DNA from: Phytohabitans houttuyneae
GTDB taxonomy: Bacteria > Actinomycetota > Actinomycetes > Mycobacteriales > Micromonosporaceae
Direction of reading: 5' to 3'
Assembly: GCF_011764425.1 (NCBI RefSeq)
Contig: NZ_BLPF01000001.1
Span: forward strand, 4,393,001-4,457,000
Length of the DNA stretch: 64,000 bases
Shown here: piece by piece, positions 53,981 through 63,169 of the stretch
Layout of the letters: the number at the start of each line of letters is the position of its first letter
Position numbering within the stretch: the first letter of the stretch is position 1
Notes under the pieces: generated by a model
Databases searched by the model: none
What the model was told of the DNA's origin: nothing
Seen by the model: only the letters and a program-made list of their open reading frames with translations
Position numbers and translations under genes: made by a program

Positions 53981-55120
53981 GTGACTTTCCGGGCTTTTCG
54001 CTTTGGAGTGCTCGGGCTGGTCGTCGCGCTGCTCCCGGCGGCGCCCGCCCACGCGGCTGCCGTGTCCGCGGCGCCCGAGCGCACGCCCACGTTCAACGGC
54101 GCGGTGTGGGCGACCGCGTACGACGGTGACACGGTCTACGTCGGTGGCGACTTCACCGCCGCGGTCGTGTCCGGACGGTCGGTCACCCGGACGCGGCTGG
54201 CGGCTTTCGACGCGCGTACAGGGGCGCTGCGCGGTTGGGCGCCGAGCGCCGACGGCCGGGTGCGGGCGATCGCGGTGTCCGGCGGTTCGGTGTACGTGGC
54301 CGGCGAGTTCGGAGCCATCACCGGCGTGCGGCGGGACAGCCTGGCGCGGCTCGACCCGGTCAACGGCGGTGTCCGCGGCGGCTTTGCGCACAGCGTCTCC
54401 GGCCAGCCGTACGCGCTCGCGACGCTCGGCAGCCGCCTGTACGTGGGTGGCACGTTCAGCGCGGTCGACGGGCAGGGACGGTCGCGTCTGGCGGCGTTCG
54501 ACCTCGGCAGCGGCGCCCTCGACGGATCCTGGCGGCCGTCCGCCGACGGCACGGTGCAGGCGGTCGTGGCGGGCGGCAGCCGGGTGTACGTGGGCGGCAA
54601 GTTCGGCGCGGTCAACGGCGTGAGCGGCTCGGCCCGGCTCGCCGCCGTGGATCCCGCCTCGGGCGCGGTGGACGCCGGCTTCCGCGCGTCAGCCGCCGAC
54701 GAGGTGCGCGCGCTCGCGTTGGGCGGCACCTCGGTGTACGCGGCGCACGGCGGCCCGGGTGGGCGAGTGGTGGCGTACGCGGCGAACGGGAACGGCCGCT
54801 GGAACCTGACCATGGACGGCGACCCGCAGGCGATCACGGTGCTCTCCGACGTCGTCTACTTCGGCGGCCACTTCGACAACGTGTGCCGGTCACCCCGTAC
54901 CGGCACGAAGGGCTCCTGCGTCGACGGCGCGATCAAGCGGGTCAAGCTCGGCGCCGCCGGTGTCGCCGACGGCAAGCTGCTCTCCTGGACCGCGAACGCC
55001 AACGGCGTGGAGGGCGTACACGCCCTCGCGGCCGACGGCGTGCTGAACAAGATCAGCGCCGGCGGCGCCTTCACAAAGATCAACGGCGCCGCGCAGCCCT
55101 ACTTCGCCCAGTTCTCCTGA
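53981..55120 (+). CDS. Secreted beta-propeller repeat protein
   Basis: The 379-residue protein has a signal peptide (FGVLGLVVALLPAAPAHAAA). At least four repeats of a blade motif with VYVGGxF follow (DTVYVGGDFTAAVVSGRSVT, SVYVAGEFGAITGVRRDSLA, RLYVGGTFSAVDGQGRSRLA, RVYVGGKFGAVNGVSGSARL). The pattern is that of DUF5122-type propellers. It should be exported and bind proteins or glycans. No catalytic motif. The GTG start lies at 53981. Confidence 0.82.
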   Translation: MTFRAFRFGVLGLVVALLPAAPAHAAAVSAAPERTPTFNGAVWATAYDGDTVYVGGDFTAAVVSGRSVTRTRLAAFDARTGALRGWAPSADGRVRAIAVSGGSVYVAGEFGAITGVRRDSLARLDPVNGGVRGGFAHSVSGQPYALATLGSRLYVGGTFSAVDGQGRSRLAAFDLGSGALDGSWRPSADGTVQAVVAGGSRVYVGGKFGAVNGVSGSARLAAVDPASGAVDAGFRASAADEVRALALGGTSVYAAHGGPGGRVVAYAANGNGRWNLTMDGDPQAITVLSDVVYFGGHFDNVCRSPRTGTKGSCVDGAIKRVKLGAAGVADGKLLSWTANANGVEGVHALAADGVLNKISAGGAFTKINGAAQPYFAQFS

Positions 55121-55297
55121 GCGGCCGCGCTTTCCGGGCTGGGGTCCGCCGGTCGCGCCAGGTGGTCAGGCTGGTCCCGACCGACCACGGCGGGCATCGC
55201 GGTAGCTCGCGTCTGGTTCGGGTTGGATCTGCTGAAGGGCGGCGGACATCGCGGCTCGACCCGGGCGCACCGATGCGGCCGGCTGCGGAAGCAGCGT

Positions 55298-56058
55298 CTA
55301 GGGTGCGCTCGGGCAGCCGTTGCTCGCCTTGTACGACGCGACCTTGCTCACCGGGGACGTGCTCTTCTTCTTGCGCCAGTCGTTGAGGAACGGCGCCGGC
55401 CACACCACGCCGCGGCGGATCCACCAGTCGCCGGTGCGCTTGCAGGCCGGCGAGATGCCGAAGTGCAGGTGACACACGTTGTTGGCGTTTCCGGTCTTGC
55501 CGACCGTGCCGAGCCGCTGGCCGGCGCGCACCCGCACGCCCGCCTCGATGCCGGACTGCACCACGGTCAGGTGGGAGCCGTAGTAGCGCACGCCGTCGTC
55601 GCCGAGCAGGGACACGGACAGGCCGCCGTTGTTGGGGCCCTGGACGCCCGTCTTGCTGTACTTGTCGACGCGGCTCACCTCGAGCACCTTGCCGTCGGTG
55701 ACCGCCACGACCGGCTCGCCGCAGTCGGCGAAGATGTCGGTCGCCGGGTAGCCGGAGTGGGTCGGGTGGTAGGAGACGTTGCTGGCCTGCACCGGAAACA
55801 CGTACTTCCACTTGCCGGTGGGAGCCTTGGGCGCGGTGGTCTTCGACGGCGTGGGCTTCGGCGTCGGTGACGCGGTCGGGCTGGGGTGGCCGAGGGCTCC
55901 GGCGCAGCGCTCGTCGGGTCGGCCGCCGCAGAGGTCGCTGGCGGCTCCTCCCAGGCGACCGGATCACCCGCGGCCGAACCGTCCTGCGCGCAGCCAGCAG
56001 CCAAGGCGCTGACCAGCACCACGATCATCGACGCTTGTACCTGTCGTCCCCGAAGCAC
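55298..56058 (-). pseudogene. M23-family peptidase lipoprotein, frameshifted in its linker
   Basis: GTG 56058 (MLRGRQVQASMIVVLVSALA, then AGCAQ) gives a lipobox LAAGC. A Pro/Ala/Thr linker runs to PEPSATP. At the GGGG run 55883-55886 (plus-strand sense) one base is missing. The other frame continues SPTPKPTPSKTTAP and YVFPVQASNVSYHPTHSGYP, then an M23 domain with ATDIFADC, HLHFGIS and end ASNGCPSAP at 55298. Span 761 is one short of a multiple of three. It should be a lipid-anchored cell-wall endopeptidase. Confidence 0.82.
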
Positions 56059-56115
56059 CCGGCCATACTGGCAGACAAGCCCGGCCCTCGCCGACCCGGC
56101 GGGTAGGCTGCCGTC

Positions 56116-56463
56116 ATGGCGGACCATTTTCCGCGTACCCCGTCGGGGTTGTTCCCGTCGCGGCCGCCGCGCCCCACCTACCGTGAGCCCAACCGCGTGC
56201 GGGGTGGTGCGCTGAGCGCCGGGTTGGGCGCGGGCGCCGCCTGGATGCTCTTCCTCGGCCTGCTCGGCAGCGACCTGCGCAGCTACGCCTGGTGGTCGGT
56301 GCTGGCCGGCGGGATTGCCTGGGCGGCGGCCTGGATCCTGAGCCGCCAGGGCGACCGCGGCGTCGCGGCCGGCGTCGCGATCAGCGTCGGAGCGGCCTGG
56401 TCGGCGGCGGCCATCGCGGTCGCGATCCGCTGGGGCCTGACTGGCGACTGGCCGCTTTGGTAG
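56116..56463 (+). CDS. Small membrane protein, hypothetical
   Basis: The 115-residue protein has a Pro/Arg-rich cytoplasmic N-terminus and three membrane helices (GALSAGLGAGAAWMLFLGLL, WWSVLAGGIAWAAAWILS, GVAAGVAISVGAAWSAAAIA). ATG 56116. Divergent from the M23 gene. No function assigned. Confidence 0.7.
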   Translation: MADHFPRTPSGLFPSRPPRPTYREPNRVRGGALSAGLGAGAAWMLFLGLLGSDLRSYAWWSVLAGGIAWAAAWILSRQGDRGVAAGVAISVGAAWSAAAIAVAIRWGLTGDWPLW

Positions 56464-56537
56464 GCGTTCTGTTAACACCTGGTTGCTCGTCGCACCCGGG
56501 CTTGACGAAGGGCGCCGCGGTTCGGCACCCTCGCGGC

Positions 56538-56705
56538 ATGGCCTGGACTGTGGAGCGGCTCGACCCCGACCGGAGCCGCCGTCGGATCCAGCTCCTCGCG
56601 GAGCTGGCCAGTGCGAAGTCGGTGCGGGATCGCGAGCGGCCGCGGCGACTGCGCGGAGATCGGCTGCGCGAGCTGATCGCCATGCGCCGGCGCCTCGCGA
56701 GCTGA
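56538..56705 (+). CDS. Small basic protein (55 aa), hypothetical
   Basis: ATG 56538 opens a 55-residue frame (MAWTVERLDPDRSRRRIQLL) rich in Arg and Leu, probably one or two amphipathic helices. There is no clear ribosome binding site. It could be a real small protein or a chance frame. Confidence 0.4.
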   Translation: MAWTVERLDPDRSRRRIQLLAELASAKSVRDRERPRRLRGDRLRELIAMRRRLAS

Positions 56706-56810
56706 GCGGAGTCCCCTCCAGCCTGACGAGCGGTATTTCATCGGGGCGTTTGCGGCCAGCCGCCGATCGGAGCGGCTACCGTCACGCGTAGCGCAAAACT
56801 TGGGGGGACC

Positions 56811-57329
56811 GTGTCGTACTTCGCTGCTGCCGTCGTGCGCGGCTCCACCGGTTGGGCCGCCTCCGAGCTGGATCTGACCGGTGCTGCCGACATCGACGAG
56901 GTCGTCGACCGGCTACGTGACGCCGACCCGGATGGCGGGGTGGCGTTGCTGTTCGTCGAGTCGGACGACTCCTACCTGGCCATCCTCCGCCTCGACCAGG
57001 GCGAGGACCTGCGTGTCTTCGGCTCCGACTCGGTCTTTGCCGAGGAGTCCCGACTTGGCGCGCTCCTGCTCGGCGATGTGAAGGCGCCGGCGCTGGAGAT
57101 CGACGAGGTGACCGACCCGCCGGCGTCCGGCGACGACGAGGCCACGCCGCCGGCGGCCGAGCCCGACGTGGACCCGGTCGGCGACCCCGAGATCCTCGCA
57201 GACCTCGGCATCTCCGCACACGAGCTGCTCGGCCTCTGCGCGCACGAGGGCCTGCTGCCCGCGGACGTGACCGCCGAGATCTGCCAGGTCCTGGGCTGCG
57301 CCGACGAGGTCGAAGACCTGCGTGCGTGA
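56811..57329 (+). CDS. tRNA adenosine deaminase-associated protein
   Basis: The 172-residue protein begins MSYFAAAVVRGSTGWAASEL and continues as an acidic protein with ALLFVESDDSYLAILRLD and a C-terminal helical region (LLGLCAHEGLLPADVTAEIC). This family occurs directly upstream of tadA in actinomycetes. It may assist or regulate the deaminase; this is family knowledge, not experiment. GTG 56811. 33 bases separate it from tadA. Confidence 0.85.
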   Translation: MSYFAAAVVRGSTGWAASELDLTGAADIDEVVDRLRDADPDGGVALLFVESDDSYLAILRLDQGEDLRVFGSDSVFAEESRLGALLLGDVKAPALEIDEVTDPPASGDDEATPPAAEPDVDPVGDPEILADLGISAHELLGLCAHEGLLPADVTAEICQVLGCADEVEDLRA

Positions 57330-57362
57330 GGCACCGCGCGAGCGAGCAAGCCGGGAAGCGCA

Positions 57363-57818
57363 GTGAATGAGCGTGCCGCCCGCCACGAAGTGTGGATGCG
57401 GCGGGCGTTGGCTGTGGCTGGCTCGTCCGGTGCGGACATTCCGGTCGGCGCGGTCGTCTACGGGCCGGACGGCGCCGAACTCGGCGCCGGCCGCAACGAG
57501 CGGGAGCTGACCGGCGACCCCACCGCGCACGCCGAGGTGGTGGCGCTGCGCCGGGCCGCCGAGACCGCCGGCTCGTGGCGGCTCGACGGCTGCACGCTGG
57601 TCGTCACGCTGGAGCCGTGCACGATGTGCGCGGGCGCGCTGGTGCTGGCCCGGGTGTCCACGCTGGTCTTCGGAGCCTGGGAGCCCAAGACCGGCGCGGT
57701 CGGCTCGTTGTGGGACGTCGTGCGGGACCGGCGCCTCAACCACCGCCCCGAGGTCTACTCGGGCGTCCTCGAGGCGGAGTGCGCCGCGCTGCTACGCGGC
57801 TTCTTCCGGCTTCAGTAG
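57363..57818 (+). CDS. tadA: tRNA-specific adenosine deaminase TadA
   Basis: The 151-residue protein has the zinc and catalytic residues His56 and Glu58 in HAEVVALRRA, and Cys86 and Cys89 in PCTMCAGAL. It changes adenosine 34 to inosine in tRNA-Arg(ACG), and such a tRNA is encoded at 26264. GTG 57363. The last 27 bases overlap the convergent thioesterase gene. Confidence 0.93.
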   Translation: MNERAARHEVWMRRALAVAGSSGADIPVGAVVYGPDGAELGAGRNERELTGDPTAHAEVVALRRAAETAGSWRLDGCTLVVTLEPCTMCAGALVLARVSTLVFGAWEPKTGAVGSLWDVVRDRRLNHRPEVYSGVLEAECAALLRGFFRLQ

Positions 57819-58265
57819 CGACGTGGCCACCTCGCGGGCCGACGCCGTCCACGGGGCGGGTCGCAGCGTCGCCTGGTCGAGCTTCACGATCGCCCGCTTG
57901 CCCTCCGCGTAGCAGGTGCGGCCGTCGCGGGAGAGGAAGCGGAAGCGGTACTGCGCGCTTGTCTCGCCGAGCTTGTCGAGCCAGAAGTGCACGAGGACCT
58001 CGCCGGCGCCCCGGATCGGCAGGTGGTACGTGATCGCGAACTCGCGCACCGCGTGGAAGACGTCTGGCGTGGAGAGTCCGTTGTGGTCCAGGTAGTGGCC
58101 CCGCGCGGTCCAGTACGGCGTGACGGCCCGCTCCAGGAGCACCGCGTACCGCGCATTGTGCACGATGCCCATCGCGTCGAGGTCGTCGAAGTAGATCGCG
58201 ATCGGCTCGGCGTGCCCGTAGTCGACCTTGGGCTCGACGGGTGCCAGTGCGGTGTGCGTCATCAT
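57792..58265 (-). CDS. Acyl-CoA thioesterase (4HBT hotdog family)
   Basis: The 157-residue protein has the 4-hydroxybenzoyl-CoA thioesterase-like hotdog motif YFDDLDAMGIVHNARYAVLL, with the catalytic Asp. It should cleave CoA thioesters; substrate unknown. ATG 58265 overlaps the TetR stop (ATGATGA), so it is translated with the regulator and probably under its control. Confidence 0.87.
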   Translation of the reverse strand: MMTHTALAPVEPKVDYGHAEPIAIYFDDLDAMGIVHNARYAVLLERAVTPYWTARGHYLDHNGLSTPDVFHAVREFAITYHLPIRGAGEVLVHFWLDKLGETSAQYRFRFLSRDGRTCYAEGKRAIVKLDQATLRPAPWTASAREVATSLLKPEEAA

Positions 58266-58894
58266 TCCTCCGGCAGCAGGGTCGGGTCGGTGCACAGCCC
58301 GCGCAGCCGCTCCAGCACGGCCCTGCGGGCCAGCGGGTAGACGACCTGCGGGGACAGCAGGCGAAACTGCATGACGGCGGCGACGCCCGCCGCCTCGATC
58401 TCGTAGGCCAGCATTGCCACGTCGGTGTCGGGCTTGAGGTCGCCCACCTCGACCGCCTGGCGGGCCAGCTTCTCCACGTACTCCATCCACTCGGCGTGGC
58501 TCTGCGCGATGCGCTCGTAGAGCGGGCCGGAGCGGGCGTTGTACTCAAACTTGACGGTGGCGAAGAAGCAGCCGCCGGGCAGTGTGCTCGACGCGTAGAA
58601 GTCGAGGCGCGCCACGTGCAGCGCCCACAGCCGGCGCACGCCGCGCGGCACCGCCCGGGCCGGCCCGATCACCCGCTCGGACCACTGCTCGCGGGCCCGC
58701 TCGACCGTGGCGAGCTGGAGGTCCTGCTTGGAGCGCCAGTGGGCGAAGAGGCCGGACTTGCTGACGCCGAGCGCCTCGGCGAGCTGGGCGAGGGAGAGGC
58801 CGTCGAGGCCGTCCTGCGTCACGAGCGCGACCGCGGTGTCCAGCACCGCCGTGCGCGTCCTCTCGCCCCGGGCCACCCGGCCGTCGACCATCAT
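58262..58894 (-). CDS. TetR-family transcriptional regulator
   Basis: The 210-residue protein has a TetR HTH (LSLAQLAEALGVSKSGLFAH) and a C-terminal ligand domain (FFATVKFEYNARSGPLYERI). ATG 58894, or the next ATG 58891. A perfect palindrome CGACCGGTCG lies 22 bases upstream, so it probably represses itself and the thioesterase gene that overlaps its end. Confidence 0.88.
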   Translation of the reverse strand: MMVDGRVARGERTRTAVLDTAVALVTQDGLDGLSLAQLAEALGVSKSGLFAHWRSKQDLQLATVERAREQWSERVIGPARAVPRGVRRLWALHVARLDFYASSTLPGGCFFATVKFEYNARSGPLYERIAQSHAEWMEYVEKLARQAVEVGDLKPDTDVAMLAYEIEAAGVAAVMQFRLLSPQVVYPLARRAVLERLRGLCTDPTLLPEE

Positions 58895-58916
58895 GGGCCC
58901 AGCATATGAATAAGAC

Positions 58917-58926
58917 CGACCGGTCG
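58917..58926. promoter_or_regulatory. TetR operator candidate
   Basis: CGACCGGTCG, within GACCGACCGGTCGTAA, is a 10-bp perfect palindrome 22 bases upstream of the TetR start. The flanking ACCGACCGGTC form is typical of TetR operators in this group. Confidence 0.6.
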
Positions 58927-58931
58927 TAAAT

Positions 58932-60107
58932 CTAATTCGCCGGAAGAGTGACCTGAACCACGAGCCCGCCGCCGTCGCGCGGCGTCGCGTACACCTCGCC
59001 GCCGTGCGCCCGCGCCACCGAGCGCACGATCGACAGGCCGAGCCCGGTGCCGCGCGCCGAACCCACCCGGTCGGCCAGCCGCCGGAACGGCTCGAAGAGC
59101 CCCGGCACCTCGTACGCGCGCACGACCGGCCCGGTGTTGATCACGCTGAGTCGGGTGCTCGTGCCCTCGCGGGTACAGGCCACGTGCACCCAGCCACCTG
59201 TCGCGTTGTAGCGCACCGCGTTGTCGACGAGGTTTTGCGCCAGCCGCTCCAGCAGCACGGGGTCGCCCGAGGTGGGCGCGGGCAGCAGCTCGTGCCGCAC
59301 GTCGACGCCCGGCGCCCGCGTCTGGTCCAGCACGTTGCCCGCCACCTCGGCGAGGTCGACCGGCACCCGGTCGACCACGGCCTGCTCCGATCGGGCCATG
59401 GTCAGCAGGCCGTCGATGAGGCGCTCGTGGCGTGCGTTCACCTCCAGCAGCGTGGTGCCGAGCTGGCGCAGCTGCGGCGATGCGTCCGGCTGGCCCATCG
59501 CCACTTCGAGCAGTGTGCGGTTGATCGCGAGTGGGGTGCGCAGCTCGTGCGAGGCGTTCGCGACGAAGCGGCGCTGCCCGTCGAACGCGCGGTCCAGCCG
59601 CTCCAGCATGTCGTCGAACGTGTCGGCCAGCTCGCGCAGCTCGTCGCGGGGACCGCCGAGAGCGATCCGCTCGTGCAGGCTCCGGTCGGCGACCCGCCGC
59701 GCGGTCTCGGTGATCCGCGCGATCGGCCGCAGGGTACGGCCGGCCGCGAGCCAGCCCATCCACACGCCGGCCACCGCCAGGCCGCCGAGCGCCAGCGAGC
59801 CCCACTGCACCAGTGACTGGAGCGTCTGCCTGTTGAGATCGCGCTGTACCTGCTTGGCGAACTCCATCTTCCGCTCGATGTTGGCCTTCTCCACGGCGGC
59901 CTTGTCCTTCTTGGCCGCGTCGGGCGGATCGTCGGGGAGCGCGACGCCTTCCGCGTACACAATGCCGGGTTTGACCTGCTGCTTTTCCAGCGACGCGGCC
60001 AGCAGCAGGTACGTGACGCCGAGCAGCACCGCGCCGGCGAGCAGGAAGAGGCCACCGTAGAGGGCGGTCAGGCGTACCCGGACCGTCCAACCGCCGCGGA
60101 TCGTCAT
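58932..60107 (-). CDS. Sensor histidine kinase of exporter module
   Basis: The 391-residue protein has a helix near residues 15-38 and another near 100-122 around an extracytoplasmic loop (KQQVKPGIVYAEGVALPDDP). A HAMP linker follows, then His187 in NASHELRTPLAI and a HATPase domain ending GTGLGLSIVRSVA. Its ATG 60107 overlaps the response regulator stop (60104). It probably senses an envelope stress or drug. Confidence 0.9.
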   Translation of the reverse strand: MTIRGGWTVRVRLTALYGGLFLLAGAVLLGVTYLLLAASLEKQQVKPGIVYAEGVALPDDPPDAAKKDKAAVEKANIERKMEFAKQVQRDLNRQTLQSLVQWGSLALGGLAVAGVWMGWLAAGRTLRPIARITETARRVADRSLHERIALGGPRDELRELADTFDDMLERLDRAFDGQRRFVANASHELRTPLAINRTLLEVAMGQPDASPQLRQLGTTLLEVNARHERLIDGLLTMARSEQAVVDRVPVDLAEVAGNVLDQTRAPGVDVRHELLPAPTSGDPVLLERLAQNLVDNAVRYNATGGWVHVACTREGTSTRLSVINTGPVVRAYEVPGLFEPFRRLADRVGSARGTGLGLSIVRSVARAHGGEVYATPRDGGGLVVQVTLPAN

Positions 60108-60760
60108 GGAATCTGGTACCCCACTCCCGAAACGGTCGCGACCACCGGCGGCGAGCCGAGCTTGCGACGCAGCGTCATCACCGTGACCCGCACGACGTTT
60201 GTGAACGGGTCGATGTTTTCGTCCCATGCCCGCTCCAGTAGCTGCTCGGTGCTCACCACCGCGCCGTCGGCGCGCAGCAGCTCCTCCAGCACCGCGAACT
60301 CCTTGCGGGACAGCGAGACGAAACGCCCGTCGCGGAAAACTTCCCGGCGGGCCGGGTCGAGCGAGATGCCGGCGCGCTCAAGCCGGGGCGGTATCGCCGG
60401 CCGCGCACGCCGCCCCAGCGCCCGCACGCGGGCCACCAGCTCGACGAACGCGAACGGCTTGGGCAGGTAGTCGTCCGCGCCGAGCGCGAGACCGGCCACC
60501 CGGTCGGGCACCTCGGCGGCCGCGGTGAGCATCAGCACCCGCGTCTCGCCACCGGCCGCCACGACCGCGCGGCACACCTCGTCGCCGTGCACCAGCGGCA
60601 GGTCGCGGTCGAGCACCAGCACGTCGTAGTCGTTGATGCCGAGCTTTTCCAGGGCGGCGTCGCCGTCGTAGACCACGTCTACGGCCAGCGTCTCGCGCCG
60701 GAGCCCTTCGGCGATCGCGTCAGCCAGGAGCTCCTCGTCTTCCGCGACGAGTACCCGCAC
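60104..60760 (-). CDS. OmpR-family response regulator
   Basis: The 218-residue protein has Asp51 in VLDRDLPL as phospho-acceptor, LPKPFAF, and a winged helix (SLSRKEFAVLEELLRADGAV, TVMTLRRKLGSP, GVGYQIP). GTG 60760. First gene of a two-gene operon with the kinase; divergent from the lipoprotein-exporter genes, which are its likely targets. Confidence 0.92.
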   Translation of the reverse strand: MRVLVAEDEELLADAIAEGLRRETLAVDVVYDGDAALEKLGINDYDVLVLDRDLPLVHGDEVCRAVVAAGGETRVLMLTAAAEVPDRVAGLALGADDYLPKPFAFVELVARVRALGRRARPAIPPRLERAGISLDPARREVFRDGRFVSLSRKEFAVLEELLRADGAVVSTEQLLERAWDENIDPFTNVVRVTVMTLRRKLGSPPVVATVSGVGYQIP

Positions 60761-60869
60761 GCGCCAATGGTGCCCGGCCCCCGGATAAGGCGGCCATAAG
60801 CATTCGCGCTGATGACCGTCTTACGGCCCGCACGGTGGGATCCGCAGTGACAGAGAGGAGTGTGCCGAG

Positions 60870-61400
60870 ATGAGAAGGACGCTCATCGCCGTACCCCTGC
60901 TGCTGCTCGCCGCGCTCGCCGCGTGCTCCGGAAACGCGGAGGAGGGACCAGGCGTCGCGACCGTCGGCAACAACGCGAGCGCCTCGGCCAGCCCCGATCC
61001 GAGCGCGCCCGCGGCCGACGAGGAGGAGCGCAAACGGCAGTTCACGCAGTGCATGCGCGACGAAGGAGTCGACATCGACGACGCCAAGGGCCCTGGTGAG
61101 GGCGTGGCGGTCCGGGGCGACAAGCAGCAGACGCGGCAGGCGATGGAGAAGTGCCGCAAGTACCTCCCGAACGGGGGAGAACCGCCGAAGCCGTCGGCCG
61201 CGGACCTGGAGAAGCTGCGCGAGTACGCCGTCTGCATGCGCGAAAACGGCCTGCCCACGTTCCCCGATCCCGATCCCGAGACCGGCCAGTTCTCCGGCGA
61301 CAGCCTGCGGGAGGCCGGGGTCAGCAAGGACAAGGTCGGCGAGGTCGACGAAAAGTGCCGGGACAAGCTGCCGGAGATCCAGAAGGGTGGCGGTAAGTGA
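60870..61400 (+). CDS. Cys-rich lipoprotein
   Basis: The 176-residue protein has a lipobox LAAC with Cys19. Two related segments follow, FTQCMRDEGVDIDD and YAVCMRENGLPTFPDPDPET, each with a Cys partner further on (MEKCRKYLP, DEKCRDKLP), so two disulfides are likely. Its stop overlaps the adaptor start (GTGA). It may be an extracytoplasmic sensor or partner of the exporter. Confidence 0.82.
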   Translation: MRRTLIAVPLLLLAALAACSGNAEEGPGVATVGNNASASASPDPSAPAADEEERKRQFTQCMRDEGVDIDDAKGPGEGVAVRGDKQQTRQAMEKCRKYLPNGGEPPKPSAADLEKLREYAVCMRENGLPTFPDPDPETGQFSGDSLREAGVSKDKVGEVDEKCRDKLPEIQKGGGK

Positions 61401-62463
61401 AGCGCGGAGTGATCTTCTCCGGCGTGGCGTTTGTCGCAGTCGCGGCGGCGGGCTTGGCTGCCGCCGGACTCGGGGCGGCCGGGCGGACGGCACGGACGAG
61501 CCGGCCGCGCTGCCGGCAACGACCACCCAGGTGACCAGGCAGACGCTCGTACAGGCCACCACCGTCCAGGGAGAGCTGAGCCACGGCGATCCGGTACCGC
61601 TGGCGTCGCACGCCCAAGGGACCGTGACCTGGTTACCCGCCGTCGGCGCCGCGATTGCGCGCGGCGGGACGCTGCTACGCGCTGACGAGCTGCCGGTCGT
61701 ACTGCTGTACGGCGCGTTGCCGATCTACCGGCCCCTCGCCGCGGGCGTGGAGGGCGCGGACGTCAAGCAGCTCGAGAGCAACCTGCGGGCGCTGGGGTAC
61801 ACCGGGTTCACGGTCGACGACGAGTACACGAGCTCGACGGCGAACGCGGTCAAGCGGTGGCAGGACGACCTCGGCGTCACCGAGACCGGCACTGTCGACG
61901 CGTCCCTGGTCGTTGTCGCGCCCGGCGCTGTGCGCGTGGCCGAGCTGACCGCGCGGGTGGGTTCACCTGCCGGCGGCGAGGTGTACACGTACACCGGCAC
62001 CACCCGCGTCGTCACCGTCCCGGTGGACGCGGGCGAGGCGGCGTGGGCGGTCAAGGGCGCCACCGTCACCGTCACGTTGCCGGACAGCAAGGAGGTCACC
62101 GGCAAGGTGGCGTCGGTGGGCACCGTCGCAACCGGGGACGACAGCGATGACCAGCCGCCCGGGTCGACCGGCACGGACAGTGCCCAGATCGAGGTGATCG
62201 TGACGGTCGCGGACCAGTGGGCACTCGGGTCGCTCCAGCAGACGCCGGTCGACGTCGCGTACGTGGCCGACAAGCGCGAGGACGTGCTGACCGTGCCGGT
62301 GGCCGCGCTGCTCGCGCTCGCCGAGGGCGGGTACGGCCTGGAGGTCGTCGACGGCGGCGCCACCAGGTACATCGCCGTCGAGGCGGGGCTTTTCGCCGAT
62401 GGGCGGGTCGAGGTCAGCGGCGGCGGGGTCGCCGAAGGCATGACGGTCGGCCTACCAAAATGA
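61397..62463 (+). pseudogene. Efflux adaptor with peptidoglycan-binding domain, frameshifted
   Basis: GTG 61397 (MKRGVIFSGVAFVAVAAAGL) starts a signal anchor. At the GGGG run 61472-61475 one base is missing; the other frame continues DGTDEPAALPATTTQVTRQT. A membrane-fusion part follows (GELSHGDPVPLASHAQGTVT), then a PG_binding_1 domain (LESNLRALGYTGFTVDDEYT) and a C-terminal barrel ending GMTVGLPK at 62463. Span 1067 is one short of a multiple of three. It should join the ABC exporter to the cell wall. Confidence 0.85.
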
Positions 62464-62515
62464 ACCACCCAACGAAAACGCTCCGCTTCGCTCCACGTTT
62501 CCGCCGGGGCCCGGA

Positions 62516-63165
<650 letters not shown>

Positions 63166-63169
<4 letters not shown>

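Noticed and set aside
61096-61430. Upstream extension of the adaptor frame into the lipoprotein gene
   Set aside because: The extension reads the lipoprotein out of frame. The natural start is the GTG at 61397 that overlaps the lipoprotein stop.
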